Part shown: positions 1 through 6,135 of the stretch, piece by piece
How the letters are laid out: each line of letters starts with the position of its first letter
Position numbering within the stretch: position 1 is the first letter of the stretch
Origin: an uncultured Atopostipes sp.
GTDB lineage: Bacteria; Bacillota; Bacilli; Lactobacillales; Carnobacteriaceae_A
NCBI GenBank assembly: GCA_947296835.1
Contig: CAMYQS010000049.1
Span: 1-8,261, forward strand
Length of the DNA: 8,261 nt
Direction of reading: 5' to 3'
The notes under the pieces: model-generated
The model's input: the letters and a program-made list of their open reading frames with translations, nothing else
The model's database searches: none
Told to the model about the DNA's origin: nothing
Made by a program: the position numbers and the translations under genes

Positions 1-126
1 CTCTACTACTGGATCATCCACTGTTGGTGCGTCTGGCGTCGTGTCATCCCCACACGCTGCGAGTAATGCCACCGCAGATAGTGATAATGCGCCTAATTTG
101 ATTTTATTCATTAATGCCTTTGTCAT
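1..126 (-). CDS. Small lipoprotein, C-terminus cut off by window edge
   Basis: Only the first 42 codons are present; the gene continues past position 1. The start ATG (124-126) has an AAGGAG ribosome binding site at 136-141 with 9 bases of spacing. The N-terminus has lysines at residues 3, 8 and 10, a hydrophobic stretch at about 11-22, and a lipobox Leu-Leu-Ala-Ala-Cys ending at Cys25. This predicts export, lipid attachment at Cys25 by Lgt, and cleavage by signal peptidase II, leaving a protein anchored on the outer face of the membrane. The visible mature part is rich in Asp, Thr, Pro and Val and looks disordered. In the first 25 residues 15 are identical to the lipoprotein encoded at 303-503, with the cysteine at the same position, so the two are probably tandem paralogues. 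Function unknown. Upstream there is only a -10-like TATAAA (208-213) without a good -35, so it may be co-transcribed with its neighbour. Confidence 0.85.
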   Translation of the reverse strand, partial: MTKALMNKIKLGALSLSAVALLAACGDDTTPDAPTVDDPVVE

Positions 127-160
127 ATTCTCTTTCTCCTTCGCTTCCAGGAAAATGACC

Positions 161-183
161 GACCGAATCCTGTTCAATCGGTC
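161..183. repeat. Short inverted repeat in lipoprotein spacer
   Basis: GACCGA (161-166) and TCGGTC (178-183) form a perfect 6-bp dyad with an 11-base loop, about 20 bases upstream of the ribosome binding site of the lipoprotein starting at 126. No U-tract follows on either strand, so it is not an intrinsic terminator. It could be a leader hairpin or chance. Confidence 0.3.
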
Positions 184-302
184 TATTTTATGCGATAGTT
201 TTCTACATTTATAGTTTTGTCGATACTTGAGGGTTCGAATACTGTTCCTCTACGGTTTCAATTCTCTATTCGATTGCGTTACGTTGCGTGAATAGTGTAA
301 AA

Positions 303-503
303 CTATGATGCATCTTCTTCTACATCGTCTCCGTCTGTTGGAAGATCTTCTACATCTTCGTCAGCTGGTTCTTCAGTTGCTGATGGCGGGCCCATGTCAG
401 GATCTTGCTCATATTCATCCGTCGTGTTACATGCCGCTAATAATCCAACACTCAGTAATCCAAGAGTTCCAATTTTTAGTTTTTGCATTAGTGTTTTACT
501 CAT
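303..503 (-). CDS. Small acidic lipoprotein, unknown function
   Basis: This complete 66-residue gene has its start ATG at 501-503 and its TAG stop at 303-305. The ribosome binding site AGGGG (513-517) lies 9 bases before the start. The precursor has a basic N-terminus (lysines at 3, 8 and 10), a hydrophobic core (about residues 11-22) and a lipobox Leu-Leu-Ala-Ala with Cys25 as the predicted lipidated residue. The mature peptide is only about 42 residues, of which 18 are Asp or Glu and none is Lys or Arg; prolines and glycines suggest it is unstructured. It has no domain I recognise, and it is too short to be an ABC-transporter binding protein. It is a paralogue of the partial gene at 1-126, the two being separated by 176 bases without a clear terminator. 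A surface-charge, metal-binding or stress-related role is possible but is only a guess. Lipoprotein assignment is confident; function is unknown. Confidence 0.88.
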   Translation of the reverse strand: MSKTLMQKLKIGTLGLLSVGLLAACNTTDEYEQDPDMGPPSATEEPADEDVEDLPTDGDDVEEDAS

Positions 504-583
504 AATAATTATCCCCTTTTTGAAAGTTTGAACCTCAAGTTTCCTAGATCAATTGTATGAATCTATCGTTAACCTTCTTCAAC

Positions 584-612
584 AGTTTAAAAATAAACGC
601 TCTTATAGTCAA
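584..612 (-). promoter_or_regulatory. Putative housekeeping promoter for the lipoprotein gene at 303-503
   Basis: Read on the minus strand, a -35 box TTGACT (607-612, 5 of 6 to consensus) is separated by exactly 17 bases from a -10 box TAAACT (584-589, 4 of 6). The predicted transcription start is near 577, giving a leader of about 75 bases before the ATG at 503. The eno terminator lies upstream, so this gene needs its own promoter. The weak -10 and AT-rich context keep this tentative. Confidence 0.4.
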
Positions 613-682
613 AAGAGATGCTCACAGACTGAACCGATCGTGTAGTTTAGGTAAGTAATAGGTATATCCGAAGATATTTTCG

Positions 683-802
683 GAACTTGCGACAAAGATA
701 GACGGTTGTGTCGCATGTTTAGGGAACTCGCGACAAAGATAGGTGACTGTGTCGCATGTTTGTAGAACTTGCGACAAAGATAGACGGTTGTGTCGCATGT
801 TT
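683..802. repeat. Three-copy direct repeat, 41-bp period, with internal dyads
   Basis: Three 38-base units lie at 683-720, 724-761 and 765-802, separated by 3-base spacers, so the period is exactly 41. Units 1 and 3 are identical over all 38 bases; unit 2 differs at 5 positions, 4 of them clustered in the centre of the unit. Each unit contains an inverted repeat: TGCGACA and TGTCGCA around a 14-base loop in units 1 and 3, and a 6-bp GCGACA/TGTCGC stem in unit 2, whose outermost base has changed. Most of the differences fall in the loop while the stem is nearly kept. It is not a CRISPR array: spacers are 3 bases and only three units exist. It could be a dispersed intergenic repeat family amplified here, or an array of protein-binding sites upstream of the lipoprotein promoter. 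Confidence 0.9.
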
Positions 803-988
803 TAGCTACTCAAGTAGAAGATAGAACTTTAGATGTACTTCGGGCCATTGCGCGACGCAAAATGTTCATTTGATTACTTAAAAGGGTCGAAATTTTCTCC
901 GGAAAGATTTCTACATCATGAAATGTTAGTAGATTCGTTTTGCTTACATTTACTGAGCTATAGTTAGCGAATGATGTCATGTAAATTT

Positions 989-1015
989 AAATTAACACCC
1001 ATAACCTGTTAATTT
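989..1015. repeat. AT-rich inverted repeat downstream of eno terminator
   Basis: AAATTAACA (989-997) and TGTTAATTT (1007-1015) are perfect 9-bp complements around a 9-base loop. It lies about 55 bases beyond the eno terminator. No clean U-tract follows on either strand and the stem is AT-rich, so it is at best a weak backup terminator; a protein-binding dyad is equally possible. Confidence 0.5.
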
Positions 1016-1068
1016 CTATATTACGAGTGCGGGTTGGGGGTTCATTTCACAAAAAGGGGGTTGAACAT

Positions 1069-1100
1069 AAAAAAAACCCACCTTATGAAAAGGCGGGTTT
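1069..1100 (-). terminator. Intrinsic terminator of the glycolytic operon, after eno
   Basis: Read on the minus strand, an 11-bp stem is formed by AAACCCGCCTT (1100-1090) and AAGGTGGGTTT (1084-1074), with one G-U pair and a 5-base loop, running into eight U residues (1076-1069). It begins about 20 bases past the eno stop. This is a textbook rho-independent terminator and marks the end of the operon. Confidence 0.93.
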
Positions 1101-1120
1101 GATGTGTTCATTAGTAAGAA

Positions 1121-2413
1121 TTATAGGTTGTAGAATGCGTCGATACCTGCGTAACGAGCTGTTTCTCCTAATTGTTCTTCGATTCTTAATAATTGGTTGT
1201 ATTTAGCCATACGGTCTGAACGTGAAGCTGAACCAGTTTTAATTTGACCAGCGTTTGTAGCAACTGCAATATCAGCAATTGTTGTGTCTTCAGTTTCTCC
1301 CGAACGGTGAGAAATTACGTTTGTAAAGTTAGCTTTCTTAGCCATGTCAATCGCTGCAAATGTTTCTGAAAGTGTACCAATTTGGTTAACTTTGATTAGG
1401 ATTGAGTTTGAAGTATCTGTTTCGATACCTTGAGCTAATTTTTCAGTGTTCGTTACAAATAAGTCGTCTCCAACTAATTGAACTTTGTCACCAAGACGTT
1501 CTGTTAATTCTTTCCATCCGTCCCAGTCGTTTTCGTCCATACCATCTTCAATAGATAAGATTGGGTATTTGTTAACTAACTCTTCTAGATAGTCAATTTG
1601 CTCAGCTGCAGTACGTTTAGGAGCATCTGCACTTTCGAACTTAGCGTAGTTGTAAACTCCTTCTTCATAGAATTCTGAAGCAGCGATATCAAATCCTAGG
1701 TGTACATCTTCACCTGGTTTTAATCCAGCTTTTTCAATCGCTTCTAGGATTGTTTCGATTGCGTCTTCAGTTCCTGCAAATTCAGGAGCGAATCCACCTT
1801 CGTCACCAACTGCAGTTGTTAAACCACGGTCGTTTAAGATTGATTGTAATGCGTGGAATACTTCAGTTCCCCAACGTAATGCTTCTTTAAATGAAGGAGC
1901 TCCAGTTGGTAAAATCATGAACTCTTGGAAAGCGATTGGCGCGCTTGAGTGCGATCCACCGTTTACAATGTTCATCATTGGTGTTGGTAATAATGTTGCG
2001 CTAAATCCACCTAGATATTGGTATAGAGGTAGACCTGAATATTGTGCAGCTGCTTGAGCTACTGCAATCGATACACCTAAGACAGCATTAGCTCCTAAGT
2101 TACCTTTGTTTGGAGTACCATCTAATTCGATTAAAGCTTTATCGATTGATTCTTGTGCACGAACATCCATACCGATGATTTCGTCAGCAATTACTGTGTT
2201 AATGTTTTCTACTGCTTTAAGAACACCTTTACCTAAGTAACGGTCTTTATCTCCATCACGTAGTTCAACAGCTTCGTGTTCACCAGTTGAAGCACCTGAA
2301 GGTACCATACCGCGACCGAAAGCTCCTGATTCTGTATAAACGTCTACTTCTACTGTTGGGTTACCGCGTGAGTCTAAAATCTCGCGACCTCTAATATCTA
2401 CAATTTTTGGCAT
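1121..2413 (-). CDS. eno: Enolase (phosphopyruvate hydratase)
   Basis: This 430-residue protein converts 2-phosphoglycerate to phosphoenolpyruvate in the cytoplasm with Mg2+; the length matches bacterial enolases. The start ATG (2411-2413) has an AGGAG site (2423-2427) with 9 bases of spacing. Visible hallmarks are the N-terminal DSRGNPT segment (14-20), the mobile active-site loop SGASTG (39-44), a substrate-region His155, the proton donor Glu205 in GDEGGF, metal ligands Asp242, Glu289 and Asp316, the catalytic base Lys341 in ILIKVNQ, the signature SHRSGETEDTTIADIAVA (368-385) and Lys392. All catalytic residues are intact. The segment after His155 reads SSAPIAFQEFMILP; family members I recall with this PIAFQE variant usually have Asp where residue 157 is Ser. 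It is the last gene of the operon, 75 bases after pgm, followed by a strong terminator. In many bacteria the same enzyme also takes part in the RNA degradosome. Confidence 0.98.
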   Translation of the reverse strand: MPKIVDIRGREILDSRGNPTVEVDVYTESGAFGRGMVPSGASTGEHEAVELRDGDKDRYLGKGVLKAVENINTVIADEIIGMDVRAQESIDKALIELDGTPNKGNLGANAVLGVSIAVAQAAAQYSGLPLYQYLGGFSATLLPTPMMNIVNGGSHSSAPIAFQEFMILPTGAPSFKEALRWGTEVFHALQSILNDRGLTTAVGDEGGFAPEFAGTEDAIETILEAIEKAGLKPGEDVHLGFDIAASEFYEEGVYNYAKFESADAPKRTAAEQIDYLEELVNKYPILSIEDGMDENDWDGWKELTERLGDKVQLVGDDLFVTNTEKLAQGIETDTSNSILIKVNQIGTLSETFAAIDMAKKANFTNVISHRSGETEDTTIADIAVATNAGQIKTGSASRSDRMAKYNQLLRIEEQLGETARYAGIDAFYNL

Positions 2414-2472
2414 TATTAAATTCTCCTTATAAATTAAGTTTTTTTATTATTTGTAACTATAAATTAAATGTT

Positions 2473-2489
2473 ACCGTTCTTGAAACGGT
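2473..2489 (-). other. Small hairpin at the pgm stop codon
   Basis: Minus-strand ACCGTT and AACGGT pair as a perfect 6-bp stem around the 5-base loop TCAAG, starting inside the pgm TAA (2489-2491). No immediate U-tract follows, so it is not a full terminator. The pgm-eno spacer also contains a 10-base direct repeat TATAAATTAA on the plus strand (2428-2437 and 2458-2467); the copy nearer eno touches the eno ribosome binding site. A role in mRNA processing or stability between pgm and eno is plausible. Confidence 0.45.
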
Positions 2490-4018
2490 TATTTGATAAT
2501 TAGGCTTTCCCCTGTCATTTCTTCAGGTTTTTCTAATCCTAATAGATCTAGCATTGTTGGTGCTACGTCAGCTAACTTACCATCTGTACGTAATTCTATC
2601 CCTTTTTTCGTAACGATTACTGGAACAGGTACAGTTGTATGTGCTGTATGTGATGTTCCATCGTCGTTCGTTACCGTATCCGCATTACCATGGTCAGCAA
2701 AGATTACTGCGTAACCATCTTTTGCTAAAATAGCATCTACTACACGGCCTAAATTGTCATCTGTTGCTTCTACTGCTTTGATTGTTGGCTCTAACATTCC
2801 AGAGTGTCCAACCATATCAGGGTTAGCAAAGTTTAAGATAACGGCATCGTATGCGTCTGCTTCAATTCGTTCAACTAAAGCGTCAGCGACTTCGTATGCA
2901 CTCATTTCAGGTTTTAAGTCGTACGTTTCAACTTGTGGTGATGGGATTAGGATACGTTCTTCACCAGGGAATTCCTCGTGAATACCACCGTTCATAAAGA
3001 ATGTAACGTGTGGGAACTTCTCCGTTTCAGCAACACGAACTTGTTTTAAGTCGTTGTCTGCTAGAACTTGACCTAATACGTTTGTTAAGAATACAGGTGG
3101 GAATACCACTTCTGCATTCATATCATCTGTATAGTTAGTCATCGTTACGAGTTTTGTTCCTGTCGGTTCGTTACCACGGTCAAACTCAGTGAATCCTTCT
3201 TCTGAAATCGCACGAGATAATTGAATCGCACGGTCAGGACGGAAGTTAAAGAAGATGATTGCATCGTTATCTTCTACTGTTGCTACTGGTTTGCCATCTT
3301 TTGTAAGAACAACTGGTTCGATAAACTCATCGAAAATCTCTTCTGCATAGCTATCTTTTATCGCTTGTACAGGATCCGTTGCTAACTTACCTTCACCATG
3401 ATAAATCGCATCATATGCACGTTTTACACGTGGCCAGCGGTTATCGCGGTCCATTGCGTAGAAACGTCCAGTGATTGTCGCGATTTCACCAATACCTTCA
3501 GCTGCTAAAAAGTCTTCTAATTCTTGAACAGAAGCTGCTGCTGAGTTAGGTGCTACGTCACGACCATCTGTAAATACGTGAATGTAGATTTTTTCTACAT
3601 TATTTTTCTTAGCTTCTTGTATCAATGCATTTAATTGACGTTGGTGAGAGTGAACTCCACCATCTGATACTAAACCAAATAGGTGTAAAGCTGAGTTGTG
3701 CTCGTTCACATGTTTGTAAGTATCTAATAATACTTCATTTTCTGCGAAGTCGCCGTCAGCAATTGCCTTGTCGATACGCGTAATACTTTGGTATACAACT
3801 CGTCCAGCACCAATGTTTGTGTGACCAACTTCTGAGTTACCCATTTGTCCCTCAGGTAATCCAACGTCTAAACCTGATGCTTTCATTGTTGCATGTGGAA
3901 ATTCACTCATGTAACGATCAAAGTTTGGTTTATTCGCTTGGTTTACTGCGTTTCCGTGGTCATCAGCTCTCCACCCAAAGCCATCTAGAATGATGATAGC
4001 AACTGGTGATTTACTCAT
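2489..4018 (-). CDS. gpmI: 2,3-bisphosphoglycerate-independent phosphoglycerate mutase (iPGM)
   Basis: This 509-residue enzyme of the alkaline phosphatase superfamily interconverts 3- and 2-phosphoglycerate using two Mn2+ ions and a phosphoserine intermediate. The N-terminal ILDGFGW has metal ligand Asp12, and the nucleophile is Ser62 in GNSEVGH. The inserted transferase domain shows His123, DGRD (151-154), Arg185, Arg191 and FRPDR (259-263). The C-terminal metal residues are Asp401 and His405 in DMVGH, Asp442 and His443 in DHGNAD, and His460 in SHTAH. All key residues are present and the length is normal (about 510). It is unrelated to the cofactor-dependent mutase. The start overlaps the tpi stop by 8 bases (ATGAGTAA), with a GC-rich GGCGG/AGAGG stretch (4028-4035) as ribosome binding site, so translational coupling to tpi is likely. 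In Bacillus, the Mn2+ and pH sensitivity of this enzyme is known to slow glycolysis in the forespore. Confidence 0.98.
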   Translation of the reverse strand: MSKSPVAIIILDGFGWRADDHGNAVNQANKPNFDRYMSEFPHATMKASGLDVGLPEGQMGNSEVGHTNIGAGRVVYQSITRIDKAIADGDFAENEVLLDTYKHVNEHNSALHLFGLVSDGGVHSHQRQLNALIQEAKKNNVEKIYIHVFTDGRDVAPNSAAASVQELEDFLAAEGIGEIATITGRFYAMDRDNRWPRVKRAYDAIYHGEGKLATDPVQAIKDSYAEEIFDEFIEPVVLTKDGKPVATVEDNDAIIFFNFRPDRAIQLSRAISEEGFTEFDRGNEPTGTKLVTMTNYTDDMNAEVVFPPVFLTNVLGQVLADNDLKQVRVAETEKFPHVTFFMNGGIHEEFPGEERILIPSPQVETYDLKPEMSAYEVADALVERIEADAYDAVILNFANPDMVGHSGMLEPTIKAVEATDDNLGRVVDAILAKDGYAVIFADHGNADTVTNDDGTSHTAHTTVPVPVIVTKKGIELRTDGKLADVAPTMLDLLGLEKPEEMTGESLIIK

Positions 4019-4775
4019 TCGTATTCGCCGCCTCTAATAGTTTTAAGAATGATTCTGGTTCTAAACTTGCACCACCAACAAGTGCACCGTCAATGTCAGA
4101 TTGCTCTAATAATTCAGCAATGTTTTCAGGCTTAACTGATCCACCGTATTGGATACGTACTGCTTCTGCTGTTGCAGAGTCATATAATTTTTCTACTGTT
4201 TCACGAACAACTTTAATGGTTTCGTTAGCTTGTTCTGAAGTTGCAGTTTTACCAGTTCCGATTGCCCAGATTGGCTCGTAAGCTAGTACTGATTTAGCAA
4301 CTTTCTCTGCTGATAGACCTTCTAATGCTGCTTCGATTTGACCAGCGATCCATGCGTCTGTTTCGCCAGCTTCACGTTGGTCTAATGTTTCACCACAACA
4401 GATAATTGGCGTCATACCATTGTTGAATACAGCGTGAGCTTTTTTGTTTACGTCTTCGTCTGTTTCACCAAAGATTTCACGACGCTCTGAGTGACCAATA
4501 ATTACGTATTGAGCACCGAAGTCTGCTAATGCTTTAGGACTTGTTTCTCCTGTAAATGCACCTTCGTCTTCAAAGTAAGCGTTTTGTGCTGATACTTTTA
4601 AGTCGGTACCTTCTGTCCATTCAACTAATTTAACTGTATAAATGTTTGGTGCACCAACAACAGCGTCTACAACGTCGTTTGAAGGGATGTTGTTTTTAAC
4701 TGCATCGATAAAGTCTTTAGCTTCTGCTAAAGTTTTGTTCATTTTCCAGTTTCCTGCGATAATAGGTTTTCTCAT
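4011..4775 (-). CDS. tpiA: Triose-phosphate isomerase
   Basis: This 254-residue TIM-barrel enzyme interconverts dihydroxyacetone phosphate and glyceraldehyde 3-phosphate in the cytoplasm. The start ATG (4773-4775) is 7 bases after AGGTGA (4783-4788). Visible signatures are GNWKMN (8-13) with Asn9 and Lys11, the electrophile His95 in GHSERR, the catalytic base Glu167 in AYEPIWAIGTGK (165-176, with the flexible lid loop following), GGS (211-213) and GALVGGASL (230-238), which bind the phosphate. The length fits bacterial TIM (about 250). It lies 60 bases after pgk and shares 8 bases with pgm, so it sits in the middle of the operon, as in Bacillus and Staphylococcus. Nothing is missing or truncated. 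Confidence 0.98.
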   Translation of the reverse strand: MRKPIIAGNWKMNKTLAEAKDFIDAVKNNIPSNDVVDAVVGAPNIYTVKLVEWTEGTDLKVSAQNAYFEDEGAFTGETSPKALADFGAQYVIIGHSERREIFGETDEDVNKKAHAVFNNGMTPIICCGETLDQREAGETDAWIAGQIEAALEGLSAEKVAKSVLAYEPIWAIGTGKTATSEQANETIKVVRETVEKLYDSATAEAVRIQYGGSVKPENIAELLEQSDIDGALVGGASLEPESFLKLLEAANTNE

Positions 4776-4793
4776 ATTAATATCACCTTTCTC

Positions 4794-4809
4794 ATCTTTT
4801 ATAAAAGAT
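4794..4809. repeat. 16-bp perfect palindrome in the pgk-tpi spacer
   Basis: ATCTTTTATAAAAGAT is its own reverse complement and lies in the 60-base spacer between the pgk stop and the tpi start, ending 6 bases upstream of the tpi ribosome binding site. As RNA it would be a weak, nearly loopless hairpin; as DNA it could be an operator. Chance in AT-rich sequence is also possible. Confidence 0.4.
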
Positions 4810-4835
4810 TTTCTATTTTTGTTTAACTAAAATAC

Positions 4836-6023
4836 TTATTTATCAGAAATTGCTGCAATTCCTGGTAATTGCTTACCTTCTAAGTATTCTAAACTTGCTC
4901 CCCCACCTGTTGAGATGTGGCTGAAGTCGTCTTCGTAACCTAATTGTTGTACTGCTGTAGCTGAATCTCCACCACCAACAATTGTTGTAGCGTCTTCTAA
5001 ATTAGCTAATAATTTAGATAATTCTTCAGTACCTTTAGCGAAGTTTGACATTTCAAATACGCCCATCGGACCGTTCCATACAACTGTTTTCGCACCTTCT
5101 AATTCTTTTGCGAATAATTCAACTGTTTTTGGACCAACGTCTAATCCCATAGAGTCTGCAGGGATATCGCCTTCTACGATTTGTGAAGGTGAGTCGTTAT
5201 CAAATTCTTTAGCAACTACTGTATCTACTGGAAGTACTAACTTGTCGCCAGCTTTTTCTAGGAGAGACCCTGCCAGTTCAACTTTGTCAGCTTCTAGTAG
5301 TGAAGTTCCAATTTCTTTACCTTGTGATTTGAAGAATGTGTAAGCCATTCCTCCACCGATAAGTACTTTATCTGCAACTTCTAATAGGTTTTCAATAACA
5401 CCAATTTTATCTGATACTTTTGCTCCACCTAAGATTGCTACGAACGGACGCTCAGGATTGTCAACTGCTCCACCAATGAAGTCAATTTCCTTTTGTACTA
5501 AGAATCCTGCTGCTGATTCAACATTCGTTGCAACACCTACGTTAGATGCGTGTGCACGGTGCGCTGTACCAAAAGCGTCATTAACGAATACATCACCTAA
5601 TGATGCCCAGTATTTACCTAGTTCTTCGTCGTTTCCACTTTCTTTCTTACCGTCTAAGTCCTCAAAACGTGTGTTTTCAAACATTAGTACGTCGCCTTCT
5701 TCAAGAGCGTCTACTGCTGTTTCTAATTCTTCTCCACGTGTTTCAGGTACAAACTTAACGTCTTTACCTAATAATTCACCTAAACGAACAGATACTGGAC
5801 GTAAAGTATTTTTTTCTTTGTCCTCTTCAGTTTTAATACGACCTAAGTGAGAAAAAACAATTACTTTTCCACCTTGTTCGATAATATACTCAAGAGTTGG
5901 TAATGCTGCTTCAATACGGTTATCGTTTGTGATTTTACCGTCCTTCATTGGTACGTTAAAGTCAGCACGTACAAGAACTTTTTTACCTTTTAAGTCTAAA
6001 TCTTTTACAGATTTTTTAGCCAT
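4836..6023 (-). CDS. pgk: Phosphoglycerate kinase
   Basis: This protein transfers the acyl phosphate of 1,3-bisphosphoglycerate to ADP, the first ATP-yielding step of lower glycolysis. Starting at ATG 6021-6023 it has 395 residues, matching the usual 394-396 in Bacilli. That start is supported by GAGGG (6031-6035) with 7 bases of spacing and by the conserved MAKK beginning. An in-frame ATG 13 codons upstream (6060-6062) abuts the U-tract of the gap-pgk hairpin, lacks a ribosome binding site and is rejected. Substrate residues are visible in RADFNVP (19-25), Arg36, SHLGR (58-62), ENTRF (116-120, Arg119) and AHR (154-156). The nucleotide domain shows GGAKVSDK (199-206), WNGPMGVFE (316-324), GGGDS (350-354) and STGGGASLE (371-379). 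The two-domain hinge enzyme appears fully functional. It is separated from gap by a 112-base spacer with a terminator-like hairpin, so its level may be set by read-through and/or an internal promoter. Confidence 0.97.
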   Translation of the reverse strand: MAKKSVKDLDLKGKKVLVRADFNVPMKDGKITNDNRIEAALPTLEYIIEQGGKVIVFSHLGRIKTEEDKEKNTLRPVSVRLGELLGKDVKFVPETRGEELETAVDALEEGDVLMFENTRFEDLDGKKESGNDEELGKYWASLGDVFVNDAFGTAHRAHASNVGVATNVESAAGFLVQKEIDFIGGAVDNPERPFVAILGGAKVSDKIGVIENLLEVADKVLIGGGMAYTFFKSQGKEIGTSLLEADKVELAGSLLEKAGDKLVLPVDTVVAKEFDNDSPSQIVEGDIPADSMGLDVGPKTVELFAKELEGAKTVVWNGPMGVFEMSNFAKGTEELSKLLANLEDATTIVGGGDSATAVQQLGYEDDFSHISTGGGASLEYLEGKQLPGIAAISDK

Positions 6024-6030
6024 GCTATAT

Positions 6031-6035
6031 CCCTC
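6031..6035 (-). promoter_or_regulatory. Ribosome binding site fixing the pgk start
   Basis: GAGGG on the minus strand, 7 bases before the ATG at 6023. It decides between this start and the upstream in-frame ATG at 6062, which is preceded only by the pyrimidine run of the terminator. Confidence 0.8.
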
Positions 6036-6044
6036 ATTCTGTTT

Positions 6045-6058
6045 AAATATCGATATTT
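6045..6058. repeat. 14-bp perfect palindrome upstream of pgk
   Basis: AAATATCGATATTT is self-complementary and lies between the U-tract of the gap-pgk hairpin and the pgk ribosome binding site. A weak promoter may overlap it: TTTTCT then 17 bases then GATATT on the minus strand, but both boxes match consensus poorly. B. subtilis is reported to have a separate promoter before pgk, so an internal promoter or operator here is plausible but not demonstrated. Confidence 0.35.
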
Positions 6059-6065
6059 TCATTTC

Positions 6066-6103
6066 AAAAGAAAAAGCAGGAAGCGCGATCGCTTCCCGCT
6101 TTT
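6066..6103 (-). terminator. Intrinsic terminator or attenuator between gap and pgk
   Basis: On the minus strand a 14-bp stem forms from 6103-6090 and 6085-6072: AAAAGC, one G-U pair, then GGAAGCG pairing with CGCTTCC, closed by an ATCG tetraloop. It is followed by TTTTT-C-TTTT (6075-6066). Stem, GC content at the top and U-tract satisfy all criteria for rho-independent termination, about 32 bases beyond the gap stop. Because pgk to eno follow in the same direction with no strong visible promoter, partial termination that lowers pgk-eno relative to gap is the likely effect. A second AAAAGC copy just upstream (6108-6113) could compete for the 3' arm, though this is speculative. Confidence 0.85.
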
Positions 6104-6135
6104 AAAAGCTTTTAATTTAGTTAAGTTTCGTAAAA

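Larger units (their letters stand above)
504..1068. other. Non-coding spacer between eno terminator and lipoprotein gene
   Basis: About 565 bases with no credible gene on either strand. From the eno side it holds an AT-rich inverted repeat (989-1015), an imperfect hairpin at 889-911, a CATTGCG/CGC-AAAATG hairpin at 846-864, a short CTACT/AGTAG dyad (806-817), the triple repeat (683-802) and a perfect TCCGAA/TTCGGA hairpin (667-684) that overlaps the first repeat by two bases. A putative promoter for the lipoprotein gene (584-612) and its leader follow. The density of dyads is notable, but no known riboswitch or small-RNA class was recognised. Confidence 0.7.

Noticed and set aside
252..265. 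Catabolite-responsive (cre) site
   Set aside because: The minus-strand TGAAACCGTAGAGG resembles the start of a cre box but lacks the CA end and has about three mismatches at key positions.
266..295. Terminator after the lipoprotein gene at 303-503
   Set aside because: CTATTC and GAATAG form only a 6-bp AT-rich dyad with an 18-base loop and no U-tract.
305..505. Plus-strand open frame of 66 codons
   Set aside because: It is antisense to the clear lipoprotein gene at 303-503, has no ribosome binding site and encodes a Leu/His-rich product typical of a shadow frame.
683..802. CRISPR array
   Set aside because: Only three units, 3-base spacers, variation inside the repeat and no cas genes nearby.
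504..1068. Riboswitch or T-box in the large spacer
   Set aside because: Several dyads exist, but no conserved core of any riboswitch or T-box I know could be recognised and the gene downstream is a small lipoprotein.
5458..5850. Plus-strand 130-codon open frame inside pgk
   Set aside because: It is antisense to a highly conserved enzyme, is serine-rich low-complexity, and arises from pgk codon bias.
6024..6062. Longer N-terminus for phosphoglycerate kinase starting at 6062
   Set aside because: The extra 13 residues are not part of the family, the upstream ATG has no ribosome binding site and abuts the terminator U-tract, while the ATG at 6023 has both a good site and the conserved MAKK start.
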